Shown: one piece after another, positions 6,649-15,781 of the stretch
Position numbering within the stretch: position 1 is the stretch's first letter
How the letters are laid out: every line of letters starts with the position of its first letter
Source: an uncultured Winogradskyella sp.
GTDB lineage: Bacteria; Bacteroidota; Bacteroidia; Flavobacteriales; Flavobacteriaceae
Length of the DNA stretch: 64,000 nt
Direction: 5' to 3'
NCBI RefSeq assembly: GCF_937958655.1
Contig: NZ_CALGNH010000001.1
Location: 37,252-101,251 of the forward strand
Program-made: the position numbers and the translations under genes
The notes under the pieces: model-generated
The model's database searches: none
What the model saw: the letters and a program-made list of their open reading frames with translations, nothing else
Told to the model about the DNA's origin: nothing

Positions 6649-8199
6649 TTAATTAGTTTTTTTAAGTTCTAGGTCATGAAAATCGAAACTGAAATCAGTA
6701 ATTGGTGCAATGTATTTCATACTTGCTGAAACGGCTTCTCCTTTTTCGTTAAATGTAAATTGAATAAACACATCTGCGTCGTAGCTTCTGTCATTCCACT
6801 TTGTGACAAAAGTGGTTGCATTGTATGGTAGTAATTCACCAAATAATCGTGGAGAACGTTCACATCTAATAGAATAATTGCCTTGTCTTTCAGATATGAT
6901 GACTTCACCAAACCAATCATCTGTATAGGTGCCAACAATCTGTTCAGGTTTTGGAAGTGCTATATTCCCTTTCATTTTTACAGTCTTAGTATAAACAGCA
7001 GCTTTTATACTATCGTTATATTTTAGGTAATCTGCGTTACGAGCTCCATACTTATTTAACCAATTTCTGTTTTCATAACCTAAATAAGCATCTTTAATCG
7101 TATTGGTAATGGTATTAAAAGCTGAACCATTCATTTGATTAGTCAACACCACAATCGCTAAATCTAAATCTGGAATCATAGTAAATTGCGTAACCGTTCC
7201 TAACAAACCTCCTGTATGATACACTTGTTTGTGGCCACCTTTAACATCTGTTAAAAACCAACCCAAGCCATAACCTTTAAAATTAGAGTCGTAAGAATCA
7301 TTAGGATAAACCGTTAGCGGAGTTTGCAATTGCCATAACTCATGAAATAATTGGGCGTCTAGCAAACGTTCTCCACTTTCGGTAACCGCATCGTTCATTA
7401 AAAACTTAGCCCAGCTCATCATGTCGTGAACATTACTCACAATACCTCCTGCTGCGTTTGCTGTTTCACTCCAGTCGTGCGGAATCTGAATCACCTTACC
7501 TTCGGCTCTGGTATGCGCATCGATGATATTAGATTTATCGGTCACTCTATTGTAAGACGCTTTAGAGTTGATCATTCCAACAGGTTTCATGATTTTAGTT
7601 TCAATGAACTCTTCCCAAGACAATCCACTCACACGTTTTAAAACTTCGCCAGCAATAATAAACATGTTATTGTTGTAGGCAAACTTACTTCTAAATGAGG
7701 TTTCGGCTTCAAGGTATTTTACTCCATTGATAACATCATCAACATCAAAACTATTCCCTTCTGGGAAAAACATTAAATCACCTGCTCCTAAACCCATGCC
7801 ACTTCTGTGTGTTACTAAATCTCTAACCGTAAAATTTTCAGTCACCCAAGGATCGTGTAATTGAAATTCTGGAATGTACTTTCTAACGGGATCGTCCCAT
7901 TTTAATTTTCCGGTATCTACCATCATCGCCAAGGCAAAACATGTAAACCCTTTACTGTTAGAAGCTACACCAACTAAGGTGTTAGAATTCATATCTTTTT
8001 TAGTCGTCAATGAACGGACTCCATGTCCTTTGGCATAAACTTCTTTTCCGTCTTTAAATACTCCGACAGAAATTCCTGGCACATCAAATGTGGTTAAGGT
8101 TTCTTGAATTAATTTATCGAGTTGTTTTTCTTCAATTTGTGCTGACAAAGCTAAACTGCTTACGCATAAGGCTAACGATAATAATCGCTTTAAAGTCAT
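6649..8199 (-). CDS. Serine hydrolase, beta-lactamase/class C family (exported)
   Basis: 516 residues with a signal peptide (LKRLLSLALCVSSLALSAQ). The beta-lactamase-type triad is visible: SxxK as VASNSKGF, YxN as YNNNMF, and HTGG as VYHTGGLLG. A C-terminal DUF3471-like beta domain follows residue ~400 (IVGTYTDDWFGEVII). It probably acts in the periplasm as a D-aminopeptidase or esterase-like hydrolase; the substrate is unknown. Stop and brnQ start abut without a gap, and pairing with an amino-acid importer would suit a peptide-scavenging role, which is inference. Confidence 0.88.
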   Translation of the reverse strand: MTLKRLLSLALCVSSLALSAQIEEKQLDKLIQETLTTFDVPGISVGVFKDGKEVYAKGHGVRSLTTKKDMNSNTLVGVASNSKGFTCFALAMMVDTGKLKWDDPVRKYIPEFQLHDPWVTENFTVRDLVTHRSGMGLGAGDLMFFPEGNSFDVDDVINGVKYLEAETSFRSKFAYNNNMFIIAGEVLKRVSGLSWEEFIETKIMKPVGMINSKASYNRVTDKSNIIDAHTRAEGKVIQIPHDWSETANAAGGIVSNVHDMMSWAKFLMNDAVTESGERLLDAQLFHELWQLQTPLTVYPNDSYDSNFKGYGLGWFLTDVKGGHKQVYHTGGLLGTVTQFTMIPDLDLAIVVLTNQMNGSAFNTITNTIKDAYLGYENRNWLNKYGARNADYLKYNDSIKAAVYTKTVKMKGNIALPKPEQIVGTYTDDWFGEVIISERQGNYSIRCERSPRLFGELLPYNATTFVTKWNDRSYDADVFIQFTFNEKGEAVSASMKYIAPITDFSFDFHDLELKKTN

Positions 8200-8277
8200 G
8201 AGAATCTTAGTTTAAAATGAGTAGCTTCAAATATAATAAATGTTGGTGATGAATAGCTTTTAAACACTGCCAAAACA

Positions 8278-8285
8278 TATCTTTG
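8278..8285 (+). promoter_or_regulatory. -7 box (TATCTTTG) before the alpha/beta hydrolase
   Basis: TATCTTTG matches TAnnTTTG and ends six bases before the ATG at 8291, so the message would be nearly leaderless. The -33 TTG is not found at standard spacing, so the call rests on the -7 box and its position. Confidence 0.4.
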
Positions 8286-8290
8286 TCATT

Positions 8291-9064
8291 ATGATTTTAG
8301 ATTATAAAAATAGCAGTATTTATTATGAAGACATTGGTACGGGACCTGTAGTAGTCCTTTTACACGGCTTTTTAGAGACAAGTGCTATGTGGTTAGATTT
8401 TATACCTCAACTAAGCCAAAACAATCGTGTAATAAGTATTGATTTATTAGGCCATGGCAAGTCCGATTGCATTGGTTATGTACATACTATGGAAGACATG
8501 GCTGATGCCGTTAGTGCCGTTTTGTCTGAGCTCCAAATTATTAAAGCTAAGATTATTGGACACTCTATGGGTGGTTATGTAGCGCTGGCACTAGCCGAAC
8601 AACGACCAGCCTTGGTAGAAAGTTTATGCCTAATGAATTCTACTTTTGAGGCCGATGATAATGAACGAAAAATAGTACGATCGCGAGCTAACGTTATGGT
8701 AAAAACTAATTTGGAAAACATGGTTCGCATATCGTTCGCAAATCTATTTTCCGCAAATAGTAAAACAAGATTTAAATGCGCTTACGAATCAGCACTTTCT
8801 ATAGCCTTAAAAACCACCGTACAAGGCTACATCGCTGCTAACGAAGGCATGCGATTGCGTCCAAATCGTTTCAAAATTTTTAATTCAATTAGAAAAACAA
8901 AACTTCTCATTTTGGGTAAAAAAGATATTTTGATAAATGTTAAACAACTAAAATCTCAAACTAAAGACACAAAGATTATTATAGAAGAATTATCTGAAGG
9001 GCACATGAGTCATATTGAAAATAAATCAGATTTATCTTACTTAATTAGTCATTTTGTCGAATAA
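8291..9064 (+). CDS. Alpha/beta hydrolase
   Basis: 257 residues, cytoplasmic. HG motif VVLLHGFLETSAMW forms the oxyanion loop, the nucleophile elbow is IGHSMGGYVAL (Ser), and the C-terminal EGHMSHIE holds the probable catalytic His; LILGKKDILI carries the acid-strand Asp. The length and order match single-domain esterase/MhpC-like hydrolases. It is transcribed divergently from the serine-hydrolase gene. The substrate is not deducible. Confidence 0.9.
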   Translation: MILDYKNSSIYYEDIGTGPVVVLLHGFLETSAMWLDFIPQLSQNNRVISIDLLGHGKSDCIGYVHTMEDMADAVSAVLSELQIIKAKIIGHSMGGYVALALAEQRPALVESLCLMNSTFEADDNERKIVRSRANVMVKTNLENMVRISFANLFSANSKTRFKCAYESALSIALKTTVQGYIAANEGMRLRPNRFKIFNSIRKTKLLILGKKDILINVKQLKSQTKDTKIIIEELSEGHMSHIENKSDLSYLISHFVE

Positions 9065-9146
9065 TTAAACTTTTAAGCGTAATTATGGTGATAATAGTTT
9101 AAGTTTATCCGACTAAATCAAATCTCATAAATTTAACCTACCAAAT

Positions 9147-9389
9147 ATGGCTCCAATAAAACTATACTGCGACTTTTTTGGGCATAATTACAAACTTACA
9201 AAGCATGTAACAAAACATGTTAAAGAATATACCTGCAAACACTGTAAAAAGCAATTAACAACTAGCAGTAATGGTGAATTAATAGAATTGACTCCCACAT
9301 ATAAAGACATTAACTTTGTATTAGAACGTATCTATAACAATCGCAGGCTACGTTTAAAGCAAAAAACACTCAGTTCATCGATTTATTGA
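9147..9389 (+). CDS. Mini zinc-ribbon-like protein (paralogue 1)
   Basis: 80 residues with YCDFFGH near the start and YTCKHCKKQL about 25 residues later, giving a C-x4-H...C-x2-C set suited to bind one zinc. The pattern C-x2-FGH-...-C-x2-C resembles DUF1660-type small proteins. The tail is very basic (RRLRLKQK). It is clearly paralogous to the genes at 9476 and 16953. No function is known; binding of nucleic acid or ribosomes is only a guess from charge. Confidence 0.75.
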   Translation: MAPIKLYCDFFGHNYKLTKHVTKHVKEYTCKHCKKQLTTSSNGELIELTPTYKDINFVLERIYNNRRLRLKQKTLSSSIY

Positions 9390-9475
9390 TTGTTAATAAT
9401 ATGTGAACAAGTTCTTTTCTTATATTTAAACCCCTAGCAAATTACCTTAATTCCTAAGCTAAACTAGTTAACATA

Positions 9476-9706
9476 ATGAAGAATGTGTATTGCTCATTAT
9501 TTGGGCATGATTTTAAAATTTCTAAAGAAATAACATACCACGTCAAAGAGTATAAATGCACTCATTGTAAAACTGAAATGACCATAGATGGCAATGGCAA
9601 TTTTATTCCTTTAACACCAAAATATAAAGAAATAAATAAGGTGTTAAATCGTGTTCATAACAAGCGTTTAGAACGCGGACGAAAACTTCTTATGATGGAT
9701 TTTTAA
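9476..9706 (+). CDS. Mini zinc-ribbon-like protein (paralogue 2)
   Basis: 76 residues: VYCSLFGHDFKIS, then HVKEYKCTHCKTEM, then GNFIPLTPKYKEINKVLNRV. It shares about half its residues and all four putative ligands with the protein at 9147-9389. The two lie 86 bp apart on the same strand, a tandem duplication. Its stop overlaps the 3' end of convergent thiL by 17 bp. Confidence 0.78.
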   Translation: MKNVYCSLFGHDFKISKEITYHVKEYKCTHCKTEMTIDGNGNFIPLTPKYKEINKVLNRVHNKRLERGRKLLMMDF

Positions 9707-10742
9707 GAGCATTCCATCCCTTTGCTATAATGGCAATCTTTTCATCAGCTCTTGTTATAAGATGCGCTCCTCTTTCTTTTTCAGTTACATAACCTATTAC
9801 GGTTAAATTAGGATTACCTTTAATTTTTGGATAATCTTCTTGTGAAATTGTCATTAATAATTCATAATCTTCGCCACCATTTAGAGCTACCGTTGTACTA
9901 TCTATATTAAATTCTTCACATGAAGAAATAACTTGTGGATCTAATGGTATTTTATTTTCATAAACATCCATACCTACATTACTTTCTTTGCAAAGATGGA
10001 GTACTTCAGAAGATAATCCGTCGCTAATATCCATCATACTCGTTGGTTTAACCTCTAACTGTTTTAATAACTGAACAATATCCTTTCTTGCTTCTGGTTT
10101 TAATTGGCGCTCTACGATATATGCGTACATAGATAAATCTGGCTGAGAATTCGGATTCACTTTAAAAACCTCTTTCTCTCGTTTTAGGATTTGTAAACCC
10201 ATGTAAGCTCCACCAATATCACCAGACACTACTAATAAGTCATTGGGTTTAGCACCCGAGCGCCATACTTCGTCTCCTTTATCTATTTCTCCTAAAGCTG
10301 TAACCGATACAATCAAACCCGATGTTGAAGAGGTTGTATCTCCACCAACAACATCTACATTATATAATTTAGCTGCTGTAGATATACCTGCGTATAGTTC
10401 TTCCAAAGCTTCTAACGGAAAACGATTAGATACAGCTATTGAAACTGTAATTTGTGAGGCTTTAGCATTCATAGCATAAATATCAGATAAATTAACTACA
10501 ACTGCTTTGTAACCTAAATGCTTAAGAGGAACGTAACTTAAATCAAAATGGACGCCCTCTACCAACAAGTCCGTAGATACCACAACCTGTTTTTTACCAA
10601 AATTTAAAACGGCAGCATCATCACCAATACCTTTTATTGTAGATTTTTGCTTCATCTCAAAGTGCTGAGTTAAATGCTCTATAAGTCTAAATTCACCCAA
10701 CTCGCTTAATGGAGTTCGTTTTGGATTTTTATCTTCTATCAT
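9690..10742 (-). CDS. thiL: Thiamine-monophosphate kinase
   Basis: 350 residues. ThiL phosphorylates thiamine monophosphate to thiamine diphosphate with ATP, in the cytoplasm. Seen here: GEFRLIEHLTQHF at the start, the Mg/ATP-binding IKGIGDDAAVL, VSTDLLVEGVHFD, VVGGDTTSSTSGL and SMMDISDGLSSEV, all hallmarks of the AIR-synthase-like ThiL fold. The length is normal. No TPP riboswitch element was recognised upstream. Confidence 0.95.
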   Translation of the reverse strand: MIEDKNPKRTPLSELGEFRLIEHLTQHFEMKQKSTIKGIGDDAAVLNFGKKQVVVSTDLLVEGVHFDLSYVPLKHLGYKAVVVNLSDIYAMNAKASQITVSIAVSNRFPLEALEELYAGISTAAKLYNVDVVGGDTTSSTSGLIVSVTALGEIDKGDEVWRSGAKPNDLLVVSGDIGGAYMGLQILKREKEVFKVNPNSQPDLSMYAYIVERQLKPEARKDIVQLLKQLEVKPTSMMDISDGLSSEVLHLCKESNVGMDVYENKIPLDPQVISSCEEFNIDSTTVALNGGEDYELLMTISQEDYPKIKGNPNLTVIGYVTEKERGAHLITRADEKIAIIAKGWNALKNPS

Positions 10743-10847
10743 ACTGCAAAAATATTATGCTTTTTTCAATAAAACCCCCTTTATTAACGTTAATTCAGTC
10801 CCTCTACTAATGAAATATAAAATTTAAAGTAACTTGCTAAAAAAAAT

Positions 10848-12104
10848 ATGAAAATTTCAGCACTAGATAAGTCCTTAAGCAGGATTACTTTTTGTGCCAT
10901 TGTATTTATAAATTTGTCATGTTCCAATGATGATAATGGTAATATAACTGTACAAAATTCACAATTTCAGTGCGTAAATGGTTTAGCTAACGGTTACCCT
11001 TGTAATGGCTTCGATTTAATGAGCCATATTCCTAATGAAATCTTGGGTGGTGCAGATGCAGAAGGCAATGATTCTTGGGGCTGGACAGATCCCGAAACCG
11101 GAAAAGAATACGCTTTAGTAGGCACAACAACAAGTACTGCTTTCGTTGATGTTTCAGAACCTAACAACCCTGTTTTTTTAGGAAGAATCCCAACAGAAAC
11201 AGTGAGTAGCATTTGGAGAGATATAAAAGTCTATAACAATCATGCTTTTATTGTCGCTGATTTTCGCTCAAATGTGCCATTAGAAAATCAAGAACATGGC
11301 ATGCAAGTTTTTGATTTAACAAGATTAAGAAATGTTCAAAATGCGCCAACTACATTTACTCCAGATGCGGTATATAGTGAATTTACTAAAGCACATAATA
11401 TTGTAATTAATGAAGAAACCGGTTATGCTTACGCCGTAGGTACCAATACATTTAATGGAGGTCCTCATTTTATTAATATCCAGAATCCAACTAATCCAAT
11501 AGCAGCAGGCGGCTATGGTGACGATGCTTACTCGCACGATGCGCAAGTTGTTAGTTACAATGGTCCAGATGTTGATTATACAGGAAAAGAAATTTACATT
11601 GGCAGTAACGAAAATGAAGTTGTAATTATTGATGTTACCGATAAGACTAATCCCACTCAAATCTCAACTATAGATTATAGTAACATTGGCTATACACACC
11701 AAGGGTGGTTTACAGAAGACATGCAGTACTTTTTATTGGGTGACGAAATTGATGAGATAAATTTTGGGGTAAATTCTAGAACCATTGTTTTTGACTTTTC
11801 TGACCTAGATAATCCCGTTTTTCATATAGATTATTCTGGCCCAACGGCTGCTATTGACCACAATGGCTATGTTGTTGGCAATACATTTTATGTAGCAAAT
11901 TACACAGCTGGTCTTAGAGCTATTGATATTTCTAATATAGCCTCTGGTGTTATGAATGAAATTGGTTTTTTTGACACTTACATACCAAACGATAATACTG
12001 CTTTTAATGGTGCATGGAATATTTATCCATTTTTTGAAAGTGGAAATATTGTAATAAGTGATGTTGATGGAGGTTTGTTTATTGTAAGAGAAAGCAACCC
12101 TTAA
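10848..12104 (+). CDS. Choice-of-anchor-B family lipoprotein
   Basis: 418 residues. An N-terminal hydrophobic stretch ends in the lipobox NLSC, so it is a likely outer-membrane or surface lipoprotein. The body consists of LVIVD-type beta-propeller blades (TAFVDVSEPNNPVFLGRIPT, HFINIQNPTNPIAAGG, VVIIDVTDKTNPTQIS), as in the choice-of-anchor-B family. No C-terminal sorting domain is present, in contrast to the paralogue 55 bp downstream, so the two differ exactly in how they are anchored. It heads the probable MbnP/MbnH operon. Its biochemical role is unknown. Confidence 0.88.
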   Translation: MKISALDKSLSRITFCAIVFINLSCSNDDNGNITVQNSQFQCVNGLANGYPCNGFDLMSHIPNEILGGADAEGNDSWGWTDPETGKEYALVGTTTSTAFVDVSEPNNPVFLGRIPTETVSSIWRDIKVYNNHAFIVADFRSNVPLENQEHGMQVFDLTRLRNVQNAPTTFTPDAVYSEFTKAHNIVINEETGYAYAVGTNTFNGGPHFINIQNPTNPIAAGGYGDDAYSHDAQVVSYNGPDVDYTGKEIYIGSNENEVVIIDVTDKTNPTQISTIDYSNIGYTHQGWFTEDMQYFLLGDEIDEINFGVNSRTIVFDFSDLDNPVFHIDYSGPTAAIDHNGYVVGNTFYVANYTAGLRAIDISNIASGVMNEIGFFDTYIPNDNTAFNGAWNIYPFFESGNIVISDVDGGLFIVRESNP

Positions 12105-12159
12105 GTTAAAATATAATACCTTTATTTTAGATTATATAGCATAGGTTTAATACTTAAAC

Positions 12160-13605
12160 ATGAAAAATAAATTACCCCATTTCTTATTTTTTCTTATTAC
12201 ACTTTCTCAAGTTATTTATTCTCAAACCAATTGTATTAACGGTTTTGCAGGAGAATACCCTTGTAACAATTTAGATTTAATGGCTAACATTCCTATTTCT
12301 GTCCTTGCAAATACAAGCGGAAATCCTGAGGGAAGCGATGTTTGGGGTTGGACGGACCCTATGGATAATAAAGAATATGCCATTGTTGCTACAACAAATA
12401 GCACAGCTTTTGTAGATATTTCAGACCCAATAAACCCAGTATTTTTGGGTAGATTAGATACTTCCGCCGGAACAAATTTTTGGAGAGATGTTAAAGTATA
12501 CAATGATCACGCATTTATAGTTGCTGATAATGTTGGTCCACATGGTATGCAAGTTTTTGATTTAAAACGACTAAGAAACGTAACCTCTCCTCAAACCTTC
12601 ACTGCCGATGCCATTTTTAATGGTGTTAATAGCTGTCATAATATTGTTATTAACGAAACTATTGGTGTGGCCTACTTAGTGGGTTGTAATACCTTTGGTG
12701 GTGGCCCACATTTTATTGACATATCTAATCCTCTAAACCCTCTAAGTCTAGGAGGTTATGCTGCAGAAGGTTACACGCACGACGCGCAAGTGATAACCTA
12801 TAATGGCCCTGACCCAGATTACACAGGTAGAGAAATCCTCATTGGCAGTAACGAAACAAAAGTTGTTATTTTAGATGTTACTGACAAAAACAATGTCATT
12901 AAAATAAAAGATGTCGACTATCCACAAATCGGTTACACTCACCAAGGTTGGTTTACCGACGACCAACGTTATTTTATTTTAGGAGATGAAACTGATGAGC
13001 AAAACTATGGTATTAATACAAGAACCATCATATTTGATTTTTTAGATCTCGATAACCCTACACAATCGTCCACATATTTCGGAAACTCATCAGCTATAGA
13101 CCATAATGGTTACGTATTAGGAAATGAATTTTACCTAGCAAGTTATAGAGCAGGATTAAGACTCCTCGATATTTCAAACATTCAGTCTCCAACCAATCCT
13201 ATGACAGAGATCGCTTACTTTGACACCTATCCAGATAACGACGGCACGGCTTTTAACGGAGCCTGGAGCGTATACCCTTACTTTAGTAGTGGCAACATAG
13301 TAATTAGCGATATTGAAAGAGGGCTATTTGTTGTTAGAAAAAACCAGACATTATCCGTTAAAGAAGAGACGGCTGACGCCGGCTATTCACTTTCTCCAAA
13401 CCCAACCAATGCTTCAGCTCAAGTAAAAGCATCACAAAATCAAATTATTAATTCTATTGAAATCTATAATAATCTAGGACAAATAGTATATTCTAACGCT
13501 TATATTAATAACAACAATTTTACACTGCCAACGCAGAACTATACATCGGGTTTATATCTTGTAAGAATAAATAATAAAGTCATAGAAAAACTAGTTATTA
13601 AGTAG
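12160..13605 (+). CDS. Choice-of-anchor-B family protein with T9SS sorting domain
   Basis: 481 residues, paralogous to the upstream gene over ~400 residues (same GWTDP, WRDVKVYNDHAFIVAD, IGSNE and YTHQGWF blocks). A signal peptide (FLFFLITLSQVIYSQ) replaces the lipobox. From residue ~405, YSLSPNPTNASAQVK to GLYLVRINNKVIEKLVIK is a type A T9SS C-terminal sorting domain, so this copy is secreted or surface-attached through the type IX system. Tandem duplication with an anchor swap is the likely history. Confidence 0.9.
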   Translation: MKNKLPHFLFFLITLSQVIYSQTNCINGFAGEYPCNNLDLMANIPISVLANTSGNPEGSDVWGWTDPMDNKEYAIVATTNSTAFVDISDPINPVFLGRLDTSAGTNFWRDVKVYNDHAFIVADNVGPHGMQVFDLKRLRNVTSPQTFTADAIFNGVNSCHNIVINETIGVAYLVGCNTFGGGPHFIDISNPLNPLSLGGYAAEGYTHDAQVITYNGPDPDYTGREILIGSNETKVVILDVTDKNNVIKIKDVDYPQIGYTHQGWFTDDQRYFILGDETDEQNYGINTRTIIFDFLDLDNPTQSSTYFGNSSAIDHNGYVLGNEFYLASYRAGLRLLDISNIQSPTNPMTEIAYFDTYPDNDGTAFNGAWSVYPYFSSGNIVISDIERGLFVVRKNQTLSVKEETADAGYSLSPNPTNASAQVKASQNQIINSIEIYNNLGQIVYSNAYINNNNFTLPTQNYTSGLYLVRINNKVIEKLVIK

Positions 13606-13667
13606 TAGATGAATACCACAGAGAATTATAATGAAATACGTTTTAATTATTAATAATTACAACACTA

Positions 13668-15002
13668 ATGAAAAATAGAACGTTAATATATAGTGTACTT
13701 TTTTGCTTTTTTTTAGCCCTTTTCAATTGTACTAATGATGACACTCCTGCACCAAACTTATTTGAAGGTATTATTGAGAGTACAATAACCTATGGAGGTA
13801 CTAAAAATGAGAGTGCCCAAGCGGTGACTAAAACTACTGATGGAGGATTTGCCGTTTTAGGCTACACTCAAAGTATGAATGGTGATGTTACTGATAAGCA
13901 AAATGAAAGTTTTGATTATTGGTTATTAAAATTTGATTCCGAAAACAACCTTCAATGGTCTAAAACTTACGGTGGCAGTAATGACGATAGAGGAAACGAT
14001 ATCATACAAACAACCGATGGAGGTTATGCCATTATCGGCTACAGCTCTAGCATTGACCAAGATGTTACAGAAAACCAAGGCACAAGAGATTACTGGCTAC
14101 TAAAATTAGACAGTTCTGGTAACATTAGTTGGCAAAAATCTTATGGTTATTCGGGAGTTGATGTCGGCCATAATGTTATACAAACAAACGAAGGAGGATT
14201 TTTTATTACTGGTGTTTTAGACGTAACTGCATCAGCGGGAGAAGGTAACACATCAAGAACCACAAGCCGTCATGCAGGTGGAGATTATTGGGCTCTTAAA
14301 TTAGATGCCTCTGGCACTATTGAATGGAGTAGATATTATGGCGGAGGATTTACAGACACTCCTTTTGATGCTATACAAACTAATGATGGGTACATCATCA
14401 TTGGTTCCTCTGATAGTAATGACGTGGATATTTCAAACAACAAAGGCACCTACGATTTTTGGGTTGTAAAAGTTTCTAACTCAGGAAATCTTATTTGGGA
14501 AAAATCCTTTGGTGGCGATGAGATTGATGAAGCCCGCGCTATAGCAGCGACCGATGATGGTAATTTTATAATTGCTGGTGATACAAGAAGCAATACCATA
14601 GATGTATCTCAAAATAATGGAGCTGCCGATTTATGGCTCATTAAATTAGCACCAAACGGAGATTTACTTTGGGAAAAAACATATGGAGGAAGTAATTTTG
14701 ATGTTGCAAGATCCATTGAAAAAACAGACGATAATGGCTTCTTAATATCCGGAAGCACAAGAAGTTCAGATGGGGATGTCACCACAAATAAAGGACAAAA
14801 TGATGCTTGGGTTCTAAAGACCGATCCAAACGGCAACATTCAATGGCAAAAAACAATCGGCGGATCGGACATAGATTTTGCCTTTGATGCTACAGAACTA
14901 AATGATAAGACTGTAATACTTGTTGGAGAGTCTAATAGCAATAATATAGATATACCAACTAATCAAGGTTTTACAGATCTACTAATTACTAAAATAAAAT
15001 AA
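13668..15002 (+). CDS. Lipoprotein built of YGGS/DGGY repeats
   Basis: 444 residues with lipobox FNCTNDD after a hydrophobic start. The rest is about seven units of ~55 residues following the scheme W-x-K-[TS]-Y/F-GGS-x2-D-x2-..-T-x-DGG[YF]-x-I-x-G-x-[TS]-x-S-x-[DN]-x-DV-x2-N-x-G-x2-D-[FY]-W-x-[LV]-K, i.e. a predicted beta-propeller or solenoid on the cell surface. The function is unknown. The stop codon shares a base with the mbnP start (TAATG at 15000), indicating translational coupling to the MbnP/MbnH pair. Confidence 0.82.
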   Translation: MKNRTLIYSVLFCFFLALFNCTNDDTPAPNLFEGIIESTITYGGTKNESAQAVTKTTDGGFAVLGYTQSMNGDVTDKQNESFDYWLLKFDSENNLQWSKTYGGSNDDRGNDIIQTTDGGYAIIGYSSSIDQDVTENQGTRDYWLLKLDSSGNISWQKSYGYSGVDVGHNVIQTNEGGFFITGVLDVTASAGEGNTSRTTSRHAGGDYWALKLDASGTIEWSRYYGGGFTDTPFDAIQTNDGYIIIGSSDSNDVDISNNKGTYDFWVVKVSNSGNLIWEKSFGGDEIDEARAIAATDDGNFIIAGDTRSNTIDVSQNNGAADLWLIKLAPNGDLLWEKTYGGSNFDVARSIEKTDDNGFLISGSTRSSDGDVTTNKGQNDAWVLKTDPNGNIQWQKTIGGSDIDFAFDATELNDKTVILVGESNSNNIDIPTNQGFTDLLITKIK

Positions 15003-15775
15003 TGATAAAGAAAATTCTATTACACCTGTGCATAGGCTTATGTTTGTTTGCCTGTGAGAGTGATACCTACAGTAGTGCAACGGTAAGCCAAGTAAATCCA
15101 ACATTTATTTTTCAGCATAATTGGAACGGTAATAATGTAAGCAATGCCGACTTTAATGATTTTATTTTCACTACAGAAAACGGCACCTCTATTAGCATAG
15201 AACGGTTACGATATTTAATTTCGGATATAACATTCACTTCCAATTCTGGCGAAGTTCTAAATACTAATCTTTATAAATTAGTAGACGTCACAAACAACAA
15301 TATTACCTATACACTAGCAAACACAATACCTTCTGGCAATTACGCTAACGTATCTTTTACCTTTGGTTTAAATAACGAAAACAATGCACTAAACTATACC
15401 GATTTAAACTCAGTGTCCTTTAATGTACCAGAGCTGTTGGGTGGTGGTTACCATTACATGCAGTTAGATGGTAAGTTTATAAATAGTAACATGCAAGAGC
15501 AAGGCTTTAACTACCATGCCATACGCGCAGTAGATAATACTGGTGCTAATCCTACATTTCCACAAGACACTTTTTTTACAGTAAATTTAGGCCCTATAAC
15601 TATTGGTAATTCTACAGAAATAGAGGTAAACGCTAACCTCGCAGAATGGTTTAAAAATCCTTATGAATGGGATCTAAACACTTACAACCAAATGCTTATG
15701 CCTAATTCTGAAGCTCAAATTTTAATGTACAATAATGGCCAAAGCGTCTTTTCTCTAGGAGACGTAACACAATAG
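15002..15775 (+). CDS. MbnP-family copper-associated lipoprotein
   Basis: 257 residues with lipobox FACESD. It is recognised as MbnP-like from FIFQHNWNGNNV and FTTENGTSISIERLRYLISDI near the start, VPELLGGGYHYMQLDGKF in the middle, and NLAEWFKNPYEWDLNTYNQM near the end. In methanotrophs MbnP is a periplasmic protein that binds copper after its partner MbnH converts a Trp to kynurenine. Here the partner gene follows after six bases. Several Trp residues are available (NWNG, EWFKNPYEW). Metal binding and Trp oxidation in this organism are inferences. Confidence 0.82.
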   Translation: MIKKILLHLCIGLCLFACESDTYSSATVSQVNPTFIFQHNWNGNNVSNADFNDFIFTTENGTSISIERLRYLISDITFTSNSGEVLNTNLYKLVDVTNNNITYTLANTIPSGNYANVSFTFGLNNENNALNYTDLNSVSFNVPELLGGGYHYMQLDGKFINSNMQEQGFNYHAIRAVDNTGANPTFPQDTFFTVNLGPITIGNSTEIEVNANLAEWFKNPYEWDLNTYNQMLMPNSEAQILMYNNGQSVFSLGDVTQ

Positions 15776-15781
15776 TAAAAT

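Noticed and set aside
10743..10847. TPP riboswitch upstream of thiL
   Set aside because: No CUGAGA or ACC-GAUC-type core was found in the short gap.
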